A model generated the notes under the pieces. It saw nothing but the letters and a program-made list of their open reading frames with translations. It had not been told where the DNA came from and made no database searches. Source: Microglena sp. YARC (Eukaryota; Chlorophyta; Chlorophyceae; Chlamydomonadales; Chlamydomonadaceae). From it: DNA of 64,000 bases. Position numbers and translations under genes: made by a program. The first letter of the stretch is position 1, and every line of letters begins with the position of its first letter. The stretch covers positions 62,848,213 to 62,912,212 of the forward strand of contig CM039464.1 of NCBI GenBank assembly GCA_022414725.1. Direction: 5' to 3'. Of this stretch, positions 1-9,625 are shown one piece after another.

Positions 1-510
1 CTTTGAGTGTACCCACTCTCATACTTGTCCCGGCCTCAGTCCTCCCACCTTGTCCCACTGTGTCGCTGCTCTTGATGCTTTGGATGGACACAGGGAAGGA
101 GGCAAGTGAGGTTGATTCGTTTGATGTGCGTTGCTTGTGTGGGTTGTGGTGGTGGTGCGTGCCTGTGGTGGTGTGGTGACAAAACACTCTATGAGTGTAG
201 CCAGTTGCTTCCAATACTTGTCCCGGCTCACCTTACACCTTTCCACTGTATTTCGCTGCTTCTTGATGCTGATGGGACACAGAGGAAGGAGGCAGGGAGA
301 TGGTTCGTTATGTGTATCGTGTGTGTGTGTGTGGTGTGCTTTGTGTGTGCTGGTGATGGTGGTGGTGGTGGTGATAAAACCACTCTATGAGTGTAGCCAT
401 TGCTTTCCAATACGTGTCCCGGCTTGGTCCTCCCACCTTGTCCCACTTGTGTCGCTACCATTTGGTGCAGATAGACAGAGAGGGAGGAGGCAGGGAGGCA
501 GTTCAGTTAT
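1..510. repeat. Three tandem copies of an exon-bearing unit, about 185 bp each
   Basis: Each copy contains the block CACTCTATGAGTGTA followed by CAATACTTGTCCCGGC and then a GGAGGAGGCAGG-like tract, separated by GTGGTG microsatellite. The first copy is truncated by the window edge. The blocks carry the URB1 exon 5 sequence described separately. Confidence 0.7.
188..268 (-). CDS. URB1: URB1-like exon 5 (best of three degraded tandem copies)
   Basis: With acceptor CCCATCAG|C this 81-bp segment continues exon 4 in phase and reads [12 protein letters not shown] and [14 protein letters not shown]. The 'RD...Q.A.LIE' helix matches the position of the helix after the FD motif in URB1. Two related copies at about 1-90 and 375-480 have changed frames or premature stops, so only one copy is likely to be spliced. 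Which copy is used cannot be told from sequence. Confidence 0.45.
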
Positions 511-3111
511 GTCCGTGTGCGTGGTGGGTGTGTGATGCTGGGTGGTGGTGTGGTGGTGGTGGTGACCATAACACTTTTTCATTCAGAGAAGGAGGCAGGG
601 CCCCCGTCGGTTTTTAAACTATTTTTGGGGTTCAGTTCATCATTTTGTTTTGACAAGCCCGTCCTATCATGGTTGGGGCCCTTCAGCCTATTTGGCCTAC
701 CTATCATGGTTAGTCCTGTTTAAAACCTTTTTGGCCTACCCTTGGACTGGGGTAACATACATACACAGAGGAGGAGCAGGCAGGGGGGTGATTCAGTTTA
801 TGTGGTGTGCGTGTATGTTTGAAACCCACACCATCATACCTACTCCATATAACCACACCATCCACCTCACACCATCAAACCCACACCATGTGACCCACAC
901 CAACCAAACTGCAACACCTAAACTGCACCATACAAGCCACACCATCCCTATATATCCACACGAAGTATGTAATTGGGGGGCCTGGCCAAGATGGGTTTGC
1001 GTGTGTTTGAAACCCACACCATCATACCCACTCAGTGCGACCCACACCATCAAACCCACACCAACCAACCTACACCATCCAAATCACAGCATCCACATAC
1101 ATCTCCCCGCTGTGTATTGACAAATGTTCTCTACCCTCGTAAGACAGGGCTCTCTTAATACCACACTCCACCAGGCATTATCATTACATTCCACCCGCTG
1201 TACATACTTGGGGGGCCTGGCCAAGATGGGTGTGCGTGTGTGTTTGAAACCCACACCATGTAACCCACACCATGTAATCCACACCAACCAAACTGCAACA
1301 TCCAACCCACACCATCCAAATCACAGCATCCACATACATCTCCCCGCTGTGTATTGACAAATGTTCTCTACCCTCGTAAGACAGGGCTCTCTTAATACCA
1401 CACTCCACCAGGCGTTATCATTACATTCCACCCGCTGAACATACTTGGGGGGCCTGGCCAAGATGGGAAGCGCTGATATAGAGAAATCAAATGCCGTAAC
1501 AAGCTCCCTGGTTAATCCAGGACCGAGGGAGGCAATGGCTCCAAGGATCGATAAAGCTGCATTTGCAAGCGTCCTTGTGTCCGATGTAAGCATGAAGTAC
1601 AGGGCCTGAAATACATGCAATTATTGGGGTTTAGGGTTTAGGGTTTAGAGTGGGTGTTTTGGTGTTGGTGGTGGGTGCATGGGCGCAAAAATATGGGTAA
1701 TTGACTGCCTGCCACAGGGGACCTTTGTGTGCGATGTAAGCATGAAGTACAGGGCATGATGGTATATGCAAGTATTCGAGGGGGTTAAAGTTTAGGGTTT
1801 TAGGGTTGTCGGGTTTTAGGGTTGATGGTGATGGTGGTGGTGGTGCATGATGGGTGCAAGTATTTGGTTGATTGACTGTTTGCACAGGGGACCTTGAGTA
1901 CGATGTAATCATAAAGTACAGGGCCTGAAATACATGCATGTATTGGGTTTTTATGGTTTAAGGTTTGGGGTTTAGAGTGGGCGGTGGATGGTGGTGTTGG
2001 TGGAGGGTGATGGGTGATGCGTGATGGGTGATGGGTGCAAGTATTTGGGTGGTTGACTGTTTGTACAGGGGACCTTGTGTGCGATGTAAGCATGAAGTAC
2101 AGGGCATGAAGTATATGCAAGTATTGGGGGGTTAAAGTTTAGGGTTTTAGGGTTGTAGGGTTTCAGGGTTGATGGTGATGGTGGTGGTGGTGGGTGCAAG
2201 TATTTGGGTGATTGGCTGTTTGCACAGGGGACCTTGTGTGCAATGGAAGCATGAAGTACAGGGACTGAAGTACAAGCAACACCACCACCAACAACAACAC
2301 AAACACACACCCCCACACACCACCACAAACACAAACACCAGTCGTCCACTCCTTCAGTTTCTTCTGAAGAATGAAATGCGCTAGTCTCTCTTGGAAAGGG
2401 TCCACCATCACCCGCACAGTCAAATCACATTCCCCAGTGCTGTCATCACTAACACCACCACCACTACCACATATACCAACACCAACAACACCAACCCCAA
2501 CACAAACACCAACACCAACACCAACACCACCAAGGCACCAACACCACCAAAACAAACATCAACACCACCAACACTAACACCACAAACTCCAACACAAACA
2601 CCACCAACACAAACACCAATACCAACACCAGTCGTCCACACCTTCAATTTCTTCTGAATAATAAAATGCGATAGTCTCTCTTGGAAAGCATCCACCATCA
2701 CCCGCACAGTCGCATCAACATCTCCAGTTGCTGTCACCACCAACACCAACAACAACACCACAAACAACAACCTCCCCACACCAACACCAACACCATTCGT
2801 CCACACCTTCAATTTCTTCTGGAGAATGAAATGTGCTAGTCGCTCTTGGAAAGCATCCACCATCACCCGCACCGACTCATCACATTCCTCAGTCTGATCA
2901 CCACTTAGCCATTTGCCATTAGCTCCAGAGGCGTTGAGTGCGGCTTGGGGCCGTCCAAGTCGCAGCAGGTCATTCACCAGGCACAGCAGCGCAGTCATAA
3001 ACCTGTGTCATGTTGGGTGGGTGGCGTGGGTGGGTAAGTGGGTGGTAGCACCAGCGCAGCAGCGCAGTCATAAAAGTTTTAGGTGTTATGTGTGTGTGTG
3101 TTGTGGTGTGT

Positions 3112-3168
<57 letters not shown>

Positions 3169-6100
3169 GGGGGCTTGAGGTCGTCCAAAGTCGCAGCAGG
3201 TCATTCACCAGGCACAAGCAGCGCAGTCATATGTGTGGAGGCAGTGGGTGGGTGGGTGGGTGGGTGGGTGTATATTAGCTCCAGGCACAGCAGCGCAGTC
3301 ATAACCTGTGTCAGGTGGGTGTGGGTGTGGGTGGATGGGTGGGTGGGTGGGTGGTAGCACCAGGCGCAGCCAGCACTGTCATAACCTGTGTCAGGTGGGT
3401 TTGGGTGTGGATGGGTGGGTGGGTGGGTGGTAGCAACAGGTGCAGCAGTGCAGTCATAATTGTGTTAGGTGTGTGTGTGTGTGTGGTGGTGGTGGTGGTG
3501 GTGGTGTGTGTGTGTGGGGGGGGGGGGGGGGGGGGGGGGGGGGCTTGTGGTCGTCCAAGTCACAGCAGGTCATTCACCAGGCACGGCAGCGCTGTCATAA
3601 ACCTGTGTCATGTGGGTGGGTGGGTGTGGATGGGTGCGTGGATGGGTGCGTGGGGGGTAGCACCAGGCGCAGCAGCGCAGTCATAACTTGTGTTAGGTGT
3701 GGGTGGGTCGGTGGGTGGGTGGGTGGGTGGGGTGGGTGTAAGAAAAGGCAGAAACCGAGCTTGATTATTGGTGGTGGTTGGAATAATAATCCTTAAAGGA
3801 ATGGTGCAAATAATTACTGTTATACTAAAGGTGCAAATAAAATAATCCAACAACCAGGAATAAAATAATAAAAAAACTCGAAAACAACTTATTATACTTG
3901 TACTAATGGTGCAAATAAAAAGCAACTGGGGTTGCACTGCTAATTGGGGTTGTACTGCTAATTGGGGTTGTACTGCTAATTGGGTTTGTACTGCTAATTG
4001 GGTTTGTACTGCTAATTGGGGTTGTACTGCTAATTGGGGTTGTACTGCTAATTGGGGTTGAACTGCTAATTGGGGTTGCACTGCTAATTGGGGTTGTACT
4101 GCTAATTGGGGTTGCACTGCTAATCGGGGTTGTACTGCTAATTGGGGTTGTACTGCTAATTGGGGTTGTACTGCTAATTGGGGTTGCACTGCTAATTGGG
4201 GTTGTACTGCTAATTGGGGTTGCACTGCTAATTGGGGTTGTACTGCTAATTGGGGTTGCACTGCTAATTGGGGTTGTACTGCTAATTGGGGTTGTACTGC
4301 TAATTGGGGGGGGGTCTTTGGCACCCTTACGTTTGGCTTTAAAAGGCCTTATGGGGTTCAGTTCATCAATGTTTTTTCTTTACAGCCCTTCCTGCCACGG
4401 TTGGGCAAGTCCCTATAGCCTATTTGGCCTACCCCTGGACTGTTACATACATACACATGCCTTGACATTCTTCACACTCAGCTGCACCGCCCATATGGTG
4501 GTCACCTCCTCTTAGAATTTGAATCTGAATTTATTTTTGAATTTGAATATGAATTTGAACGAAACAACAAGGTAACAAGGGCTCATACCTTGACATTCTT
4601 CACACTCAGCTGCACCGCCCATATGGTGGTCACCTCCTCTTAAAATTTGAATTCGCAATTGTTTTTGAATTTGAATTTAAATATGAATTCGAACGAAACA
4701 ACAAGGTAACAAGGGCTCATACCTTGACATTCTTCACACTCAGCTGCACCGCCCATATGGTGGTCACCTCCTCTAGGTCAGGGGAGCGCTGAAGGAAGCG
4801 TGACAGAGTGTACAGCCCACCAGGGCATGCCACATGCCGATTCAACTTCTGGAGAGCTGTACAGGTGTGACAGGAGCAGTGATTATTTTTCAAACTGAAA
4901 CAGGAGGTAGCATCCACTACAAAAATTTGATGGATGTCGATCGATTTATAATAAGTATAGGATGTATATGACATAATTATTTGCGATTTTTTGAGCACTT
5001 TTTCAGATTTTTCTGGTACTTTTTGTAGGGGGGGGGAGGAGGGGGGGGTCAGCCCTCATTTGTTTTTTTGCTCACTTTTTACTCAGACCTCCAAAAGACA
5101 TTCTGAGACCTCCTATAAGTAGGCCTTGGTAAGGGTAGGCTATTGGCACTACTTTGGACCTCGTGCAATAAGTTTTTACCCCCCCCCCCCCCCCCCCCCA
5201 AGCCAGCCCCACCCCCCACACACCCTCCCACTTCCCCCAAGCCCAACCCAGTGCCCCCCCCCCCCCCCCCCCACACACACACACATCCCCCCCACACACA
5301 CACCCACACACACACAAAAACAGCCCAGCCCCCCCAGCCCCCCAGGCCGCCCGAACCCCCCAAACGAATCGAAACCGCCGTCCGTGACCAGACAGACCAC
5401 AAGGGGCAGTGTAGCAGAAATTTTGCAGAATCATGATGACAAACAGACCATGAGTACCGTTTAGTTTTTTAATGGCGGATTGGAGTGTCTGTGCTGGTTA
5501 TGATTTGTATATATTTTTCTGGCCGCCTCCAGGGACGGCAAAGGGTGACTTAGGTACTTGGACAACCTGGGGGGGGGGGGGGGCAGAGCTGCTTTTTGAC
5601 GATCACGCATTCAGGCACTGCAAATCTGAGGACGCTATTATGTGCGCCATATTGTAAACCCCCCAAATCCATATATAAATTTTTCAAAAAAATTGGTATT
5701 TCTATTTAATGGGGGGGGGGGGGAGGGGGGTCAGCCCTCAGGTTTTTTGGGCATCCTGTTTAGAGCTTTTTTTTTTTTAACTCCTGACTGAAAGTAGGTT
5801 CTTAGCTTCATGGTTTAAGGCCTCCTCCAGGGACAGCGTATAAGTGCTTTTAATAGCTTTTTATTAGCTTTTTATTAGCTTTTTAGCTTTTAATAGCTTT
5901 TTATTCTATAGCGTACATAGCTTTTTGTAGCTCATTAGGGCCCAGGGTACTTCAAATGGCCAAATTGGCCAGCGCTTTAGCGCACTTGAAAACAAAAAAA
6001 CTGCGCTTTGTAGGGCAAAAAGCGCAAAAATTGCTTGCTGCGCCCACAGGGGGTTGCAAAAAACTGCGCTCAAAGCGCAGAGGGGGTCAAATAGTCAGCG

Positions 6101-8012
6101 CTCAAAAGCGCAAAAGCGCGCGCTTTGAATTACCCTGTTAGGGCCATTGAGGGCAAAACAAACAAAAACTTGTTTTTTTACTTTGATGTAGCGATAATTT
6201 TGCCAAAACGGATTCAAAACTAGCGATTGCTTTACATAGCGGAACACAAATCACTGGACAGGAGGGGACCAAACAAAGCAAAATAGTTTCTGGAGCAAAG
6301 TACAATAGTTAAATAAATCAATAAAGTACATAAGTAAAATATGAGATATCTCTAGATATGAGATAGATAAATAAAATAAATAAATAAATAAAATAAAATA
6401 ACTTATGCAGCGTAACAAGCGACGCGGAAAGGGGGCGGAGTGTGTTGGCAGCGGAACGGCACGTGGCAACGGACTGGAGCTGACAAAAGCCAGTTAGTTG
6501 TGAGATAGTTGGCTGATGTGTCAGGCTTCAATTTTCCAGCCAGTCTGTCAGACGCACAGACTGACAAATGGGTAACCCAAAAGGGGGGGCTCCACCAAAA
6601 ACAATGGTACGCCTTATTTTGAGATGTGAGGTTGCACTACCTAATAGCTGTGACTAAATAAATGAATGAATGAATAAATAAATACCTAAATAAATAAATA
6701 GTACGCCTTGTTACGAGGAGTGAGGTTGCACTTCCAAAATAAATAATAAATACATAAATAAATCAATATTATGGCTTATTACGAGGTGTGAGGTTGAGCA
6801 GGCTAGCTAGTTTGCTTGCACTGGGGCCGACCACCAATAAAGCACCATACAGCTACTCTAGTAGTCACACATCTGCCAGCTAGTTTGCTTGCACTGGGGC
6901 CAACCACCAATAAAGCACCCTACAGCTACTCACTTTGTCACATATAGCTACTCCATATAGCTACTTCATATAGCTACTCAACTTACCATATAGCAACTCC
7001 ATATGGCTACTCCATTTGTCACAAATCTGCCAGGCACCCCCCTTTCAAACGATTGTGGATTGATGTGGTGGTAGTGGTGGTAGTGGTGGTAGGGAGATGG
7101 GGGTGGGGGGTCAGGGGAGGGAAGAGCACATGGGGGCAGGAGGGAGGTGGGGAAACCTAAACTGGGGCCAATTTGCAAACCTAAGAGTTTGGCTACCTTG
7201 GCCACATAGTGACATAGTTGATGTTGTAACCGCGGACGGAGGCGTGAGGTTGAGCCAGCTGCACTGGGGCCAACCACCAAAAAACGCCATATTTGTCACA
7301 AATCTGCCAAGCACCCCCCTTTCAAACAATTGTGGAGTGTTGTGGTGGTAGTGGTGGTAGGGAGAGGGGCGTGTGAGGTCAGGGGGGGGAAGAGCACATG
7401 GGGGCACAAGGGAGGAGGGGGAACCTAAACTGGGGCCAACCACCAAACCTTAACCTAAAACACCTAAACATAAACATACACAAAAGCATAAATTAAGTTG
7501 TGATACCTTGGACGCATAGCTTTGGTTGTAACAGTGTATTCATGTATGGGGACCGGCATATCATATGATGCTGGCTGAAAGGGAGTATGATATCATATGA
7601 TATCATACAAATCGCATCATATGATCTTGAATATAAATGGCAACTTTAGCCTAGTCAGACTGCCGGCCTCATATGATATCATATGATATCATATTACCTT
7701 TCCCTTTTCATGTCACTTAGCTACATCACCATACATCAACGCCTCACCCTGGAATATGCATTCACTTTTCCCACCCCACAAACTCACCCACCCACAAAAA
7801 CACACACACAAACAACCCACCCTAACCATCCACTCACCCTCCCTCAAACACACGTACTCAAACAACCCCACCCTAACCACCCACTCACCCACACAAAAAC
7901 ACACACAAACCCCACCCCAACCACCCACTCACCCACACAAACAAACACACGTGCACACAGACAGAAACACATACACGCATACACACACACTTACACCAAG
8001 CCCCCCCCCACA

Positions 8013-8060
<48 letters not shown>

Positions 8061-8295
8061 ACACACACACACACTCATGTGCATGGACAACTCCAGGTGG
8101 CTTGGCCTCACTAAAATCCATCATTGCGGCGCTAACTGCTCCCCCTGAATGCGATGCCACGACCCCGGGACATACGCATCCATCCATCAGCGCATCGCAC
8201 AAACCTGATAGGTTAGTATCGCTTTCTCGGGTCGCTCGCAGCGCCTGGATGACCTCTTCCACGTTCACCTCCGGCACGCTCACCTCCCCTTCCAT
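188..8295 (-). CDS. URB1: URB1/Npa1-like ribosome biogenesis protein, N-terminal part (spliced; continues off left edge)
   Basis: Spliced gene model of five exons read right to left: 8205-8295, 4723-4856, 2807-2998, 1445-1605, and 188-268 as the best copy of a triplicated exon. URB1/Npa1 is a large nucleolar helical-repeat scaffold needed early in 60S subunit assembly. The predicted protein begins [11 protein letters not shown] and runs through [43 protein letters not shown] and [19 protein letters not shown] to [16 protein letters not shown]. From memory, this order matches the Npa1 N-terminal domain, where a short helix pair precedes a motif like 'QGPEAARDVCSHFDLN' in animal URB1. Reading phase agrees across exon 1 to 2, 3 to 4 and 4 to 5. 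For exon 2 to 3 it agrees only with a neighbouring copy of the exon start that lacks one T. Most of the protein (normally about 2000 residues) would lie left of the window. Assignment is by recognition, not by search. Confidence 0.68.
597..765 (+). repeat. Dispersed repeat family with GGGGTTCAGTTCATC and CCTATTTGGCCTAC blocks
   Basis: The same arrangement (GGGGTTCAGTTCATC, a TTT-rich stretch, AGCCCTTC..CACGGTTGGG, CAGCCTATTTGGCCTAC, CCCTGGACTG, ACATACATACA) recurs at about 4331-4455, 34590-34660, 38395-38535 and 45040-45125. It recurs in reverse at about 25985-26060, 29888-29985, 46232-46352 and 55375-55600. It is a short non-coding dispersed element of unknown class. Confidence 0.65.
800..1440. 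repeat. CCCACACCA-rich array with repeated exon-4 donor edges and SINE-tail fragments
   Basis: About 237-bp units alternate a CCCACACCATC-type tract with TCTCTTAATACCACACTCCACC and a copy of GGCCTGGCCAAGATGGG, the reverse complement of the 3' edge of the URB1-like exon 4. The CTTAATACCAC..CCACCAGGCGTTATCATTAC stretch (about 1140-1190 and 1375-1430) matches the tail of the SINE at 33118-33340. Confidence 0.6.
1445..1605 (-). CDS. URB1: URB1-like exon 4, diagnostic Npa1 segment
   Basis: The 161-bp exon lies between TATTTCAG|GCC and CCAA|GTATGT. It encodes [19 protein letters not shown], then [20 protein letters not shown] and [14 protein letters not shown]. This is the most recognisable part of the gene: a 'LY...R.A.A.L.L..A....GP...R.....FD' pattern that I associate with URB1/Npa1. 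The phase agrees with exon 3 (phase 0) and leaves two bases for exon 5. Partial copies of its 5' edge lie at about 1720-1765, 1885-1932, 2074-2110 and 2233-2275. Partial copies of its 3' edge lie at about 1205-1235 and 965-990. Confidence 0.66.
1615..2300. repeat. Intron array of about 160-bp units with telomere-like TTTAGGG motifs and exon-4 acceptor copies
   Basis: Four to five units each hold degenerate (TTTAGGG)n, a GGTGATGGTGGTGG tract, GTGCAAGTATTTGG, and the block GCGATGTAAGCATGAAGTAC, which is the start of URB1 exon 4. Two of the copies keep a CAG at the acceptor position and two do not. The telomere-like motif is intronic, so it does not mark a chromosome end. Confidence 0.7.
2300..2800. 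repeat. CACCAA/CACAAA microsatellite with two extra copies of the exon-3 3' edge
   Basis: Long (ACCAAC)n-type tracts surround two copies (about 2338-2450 and 2632-2735) of the segment encoding VRVMVD.FQERL.HFI.QKKLK with the donor GTGTGG kept in both. Confidence 0.7.
2807..2998 (-). CDS. URB1: URB1-like exon 3
   Basis: This exon encodes [20 protein letters not shown], a hydrophilic insert, then [20 protein letters not shown], ending at donor AAG|GTGTGG in phase 0. The acceptor is ACACAG|GTT. The copy next to the intact exon has an extra T after the acceptor that breaks phase with exon 2. Tandem copies of the same acceptor near 3290-3310 and 3365-3392 lack that T and fit. This could be a consensus error or use of a different copy. 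The final third of the exon is repeated at about 2632-2735 and 2338-2450. Confidence 0.58.
2999..3750. repeat. GGGTGGGTGGGT array with repeated exon-3 5' edges and 25-50 bp poly-G runs
   Basis: Copies of the block GGCACAGCAGCGCAGTCATAA (exon-3 acceptor edge, reverse complement) recur at about 3050, 3215, 3290, 3365, 3440, 3590 and 3670, separated by GGGT and GTGTG tracts. Uninterrupted G runs lie at about 3113-3167 and 3516-3543. Confidence 0.75.
3915..4312. repeat. 18-bp minisatellite, about 22 copies
   Basis: The unit is TTGTACTGCTAATTGGGG with TGTACT/TGCACT variants. Because 18 is a multiple of 3, it gives a false open frame on the minus strand encoding repeated QLAVQP. It is intronic in the URB1-like model. 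Confidence 0.9.
4456..4722. repeat. Two extra tandem copies of exon-2 3' edge, donor and adjacent intron (about 128 bp each)
   Basis: Each copy holds CTTGACATTCTTCACACTCA (exon 2 end, reverse complement), GCCCATATGGTGGTCACC, a GAATTTGAATTTGAAT tract and GAACGAAACAACAAGGTAAC. The GTATGAG donor is intact next to the second copy and the real exon. Confidence 0.85.
4723..4856 (-). CDS. URB1: URB1-like exon 2
   Basis: The 134-bp exon is bounded by TGTACAG|CT and GTCAAG|GTATGAG. It encodes [20 protein letters not shown] and then a leucine-rich segment ending [12 protein letters not shown] glycine pair followed by 'L..F....PDLEE...IW' resembles the first helices of Npa1 in plants ('GGELL...SPK..ELLEAW'). 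It ends in phase 0. The last part of this exon with its donor and about 70 bases of intron is copied twice more downstream at about 4460-4715. Confidence 0.62.
5943..6137. mobile_element. hAT-type MITE with 8-bp target site duplication
   Basis: The 195-bp element has inverted termini CAGGGTACTTCAAA and TTTGAATTACCCTG and is packed with GCGCTTT/AAAGCGC motifs. It is flanked by perfect 8-bp direct repeats TTAGGGCC at 5935-5942 and 6138-6145. An 8-bp duplication and a CAGGG terminus are typical of hAT elements. It codes for nothing. A second copy in opposite orientation lies at 45676-45869. Confidence 0.88.
6418..6605. repeat. Dispersed repeat family with GCGACG, GGCGGAG and GGACAAATGGTAA blocks
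   Basis: The ordered blocks GCGACGCGG, GGCGGAG, GGCAACGGA, AGCCAGTTAGTT, GTCAGGCTTCA, GACAAATGGGTAA and GGCTCCACCAAAAA recur partly at about 48795-48915 and 50335-50495. The element is non-coding and no target duplication was recognised. Confidence 0.5.
6795..7445. repeat. Tandem blocks with CACTGGGGCCAACCACCAA
   Basis: A short pair (about 6800-6930) and two longer units of about 170-270 bp (about 7010-7180 and 7285-7445) share CACTGGGGCCAACCACCAA, CACAAATCTGCCA.GCACCC and GTGGTGGTAGTGGTGGTAGG. Confidence 0.7.
7555..7700. repeat. Palindrome-rich dispersed element (ATATGATATCATAT)
   Basis: Repeated self-complementary ATATGATATCATAT and CATATGATATC motifs bracket a central segment. A related arrangement with the same flanks is at about 33385-33485, so this looks like a short dispersed element with palindromic ends. 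Confidence 0.55.
7756..8090. repeat. CACAC/CCCAC microsatellite
   Basis: C- and CA-rich tract ending in a nearly pure (CA)n run at about 8010-8075. The frames across it (repeated THTHT or VCVCV) are not genes. Confidence 0.85.
8205..8295 (-). CDS. URB1: URB1-like exon 1 with start codon
   Basis: The 91-bp exon opens with ATG at 8295 and encodes [11 protein letters not shown] followed by an acidic amphipathic stretch ending ESDTNLS. The donor is CAG|GTTTGT. The exon leaves one base, and exon 2 starts with two spare bases, so the junction is in phase and creates one alanine codon. The open frame continues past the donor toward a CA microsatellite, which is expected of intron read-through. The start is chosen because it is the first ATG of a coding-looking segment and no acceptor is evident just upstream. 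Confidence 0.6.
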
Positions 8296-9254
8296 CTTGG
8301 GAAGGAATTATTCGCAAGGACTATATATGATAAGTTAGCAGCCACGAATTAAGAAGAAAGGTTTCGTTCAAGTGGCACAAGGCTTTGCTCAAGTGGCGTG
8401 GCCTCACGAGCCTTTGTTGCGACTTTGCCTCGCAGTCAGTGCGGGAGAAGCTGCATGGACGAATGGAAGGTCTCAATTTACAATTATTCGTATGCTGCTT
8501 GCGTGCATGGGCTGGTGCTGATGAGGCGTCACACCAAAGAGGGCTTCGGGTTGGTGATGGCTGCGGCCGGGTGGCTTGTCCTTGATGTTTCTATCCCTCT
8601 GGTGTCTACGGCAGGCGCCCAGGCGGCAGGTACCGGTTTGGTGGCGGTTTGTTTTTTCTCGTCTGGAACTTCTGGACAGCCTGTGGGCTAGGAGCACGGG
8701 CACTTCGTTTCATTTTGGCTGCAGCCCTTAGCGGTATTCATTTCAATTGTGACTTCCAAATTTATTGCCGAAAATAAAAGAGGGTGGACAGGGGTAGACT
8801 ATCCATATGCGCCCAAGAAATTGGGGGTTATTTAGGTTAGCGGAAATCACCCAAACGACTGAGATATTTTTTCGCCATTAAAGATGGCGGATTTGTTCCA
8901 AATGGGAGGCTCCATAAATTTGCTCAAGTTACATATTGGTGGAATCCTTTTACATTGTTTTATTTCCTTCAAACCAGATTCAGGTGTGAGTCAAAAGGAG
9001 ACACAGAGCAGCCCAGAGTTGGATGTGCAATAGCAATTCAAATTAGGAACATTAAACTTGCTAGGGCTTTGTAGACAGACAGGTACATGGCTCCAGCCAG
9101 CCAAAGTGCTGGAGCAATGTTCAATAAAAACAATTATAGACTGTCATGATCATGATAATCTTGGTCCCTTGTTTTTTAAGAGCTAAGAGTTTTTCCCCCA
9201 TCACACGGGGAATTAAATATGTCACATATGTGCCCATATGGTCCATATTTACTG
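8296..9254. other. Upstream region of the URB1-like gene; no recognisable gene
   Basis: The first 450 bases are GC-richer than the rest and could hold the promoter or 5' UTR of the minus-strand URB1-like gene. A 97-codon plus-strand frame (8398-8691) and a 76-codon minus frame (8473-8703) lie here, but I recognise neither and see no splice or promoter motif that decides. A short GAGCAGCCCAGAGTTGG block at about 9006 recurs near 19380 and 23845. Confidence 0.4.
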
Positions 9255-9256
9255 TC

Positions 9257-9349
<93 letters not shown>

Positions 9350-9363
9350 TCCATATTTACTGT

Positions 9364-9454
<91 letters not shown>
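9240..9454. repeat. (TA)n microsatellite in two units joined by GGTCCATATTTACTGTCCA
   Basis: Two 85-90 bp TA runs are each preceded by GGTCCATATTTACTGTCCA. The same 19-mer occurs at 18831-18849, on the other side of the Helitron. The Helitron therefore appears to have entered this tandem array. Confidence 0.85.
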
Positions 9455-9455
<1 letters not shown>

Positions 9456-9592
9456 TAGTACAGTTGCCCGTGTGGCCGGTGGCCACACCAACACTCCCTA
9501 TCCCCCCGCACTCTCAGACGCACACCTCTTCTCTCTAGCTTTTCCCCTTCTGCTTCATCTGTGGCCTCCCCCCCTGGCATATACGTATTCCA

Positions 9593-9625
<33 letters not shown>

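Larger units (their letters stand above)
4857..8204 (-). other. Intron 1 of the URB1-like gene: low-complexity tracts and mobile elements
   Basis: No exon was found here. It holds poly-C/poly-G tracts (5033-5049, 5178-5200, 5254-5272, 5571-5583, 5710-5728), TAGCTTTTTAT-rich DNA at 5840-5925, a MITE, AAATAAATAAAT tracts at 6365-6400 and 6655-6775, tandem blocks and a CA repeat. Long frames here are low-complexity artefacts. Confidence 0.6.

Noticed and set aside
1621..1650. Telomere at or near the left edge
   Set aside because: The TTTAGGG-like units are short, degenerate and inside an intron, with coding sequence on both sides.
5956..6141. Small conserved protein shared with the frame at 45666-46046
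   Set aside because: The similarity comes from two copies of a hAT MITE; the frames are by-products of its AAAGCGC-rich sequence.
8006..8111. Frames of repeated Val-Cys or Thr-His across CA repeats
   Set aside because: Pure microsatellite translation; no start context, splice site or domain.
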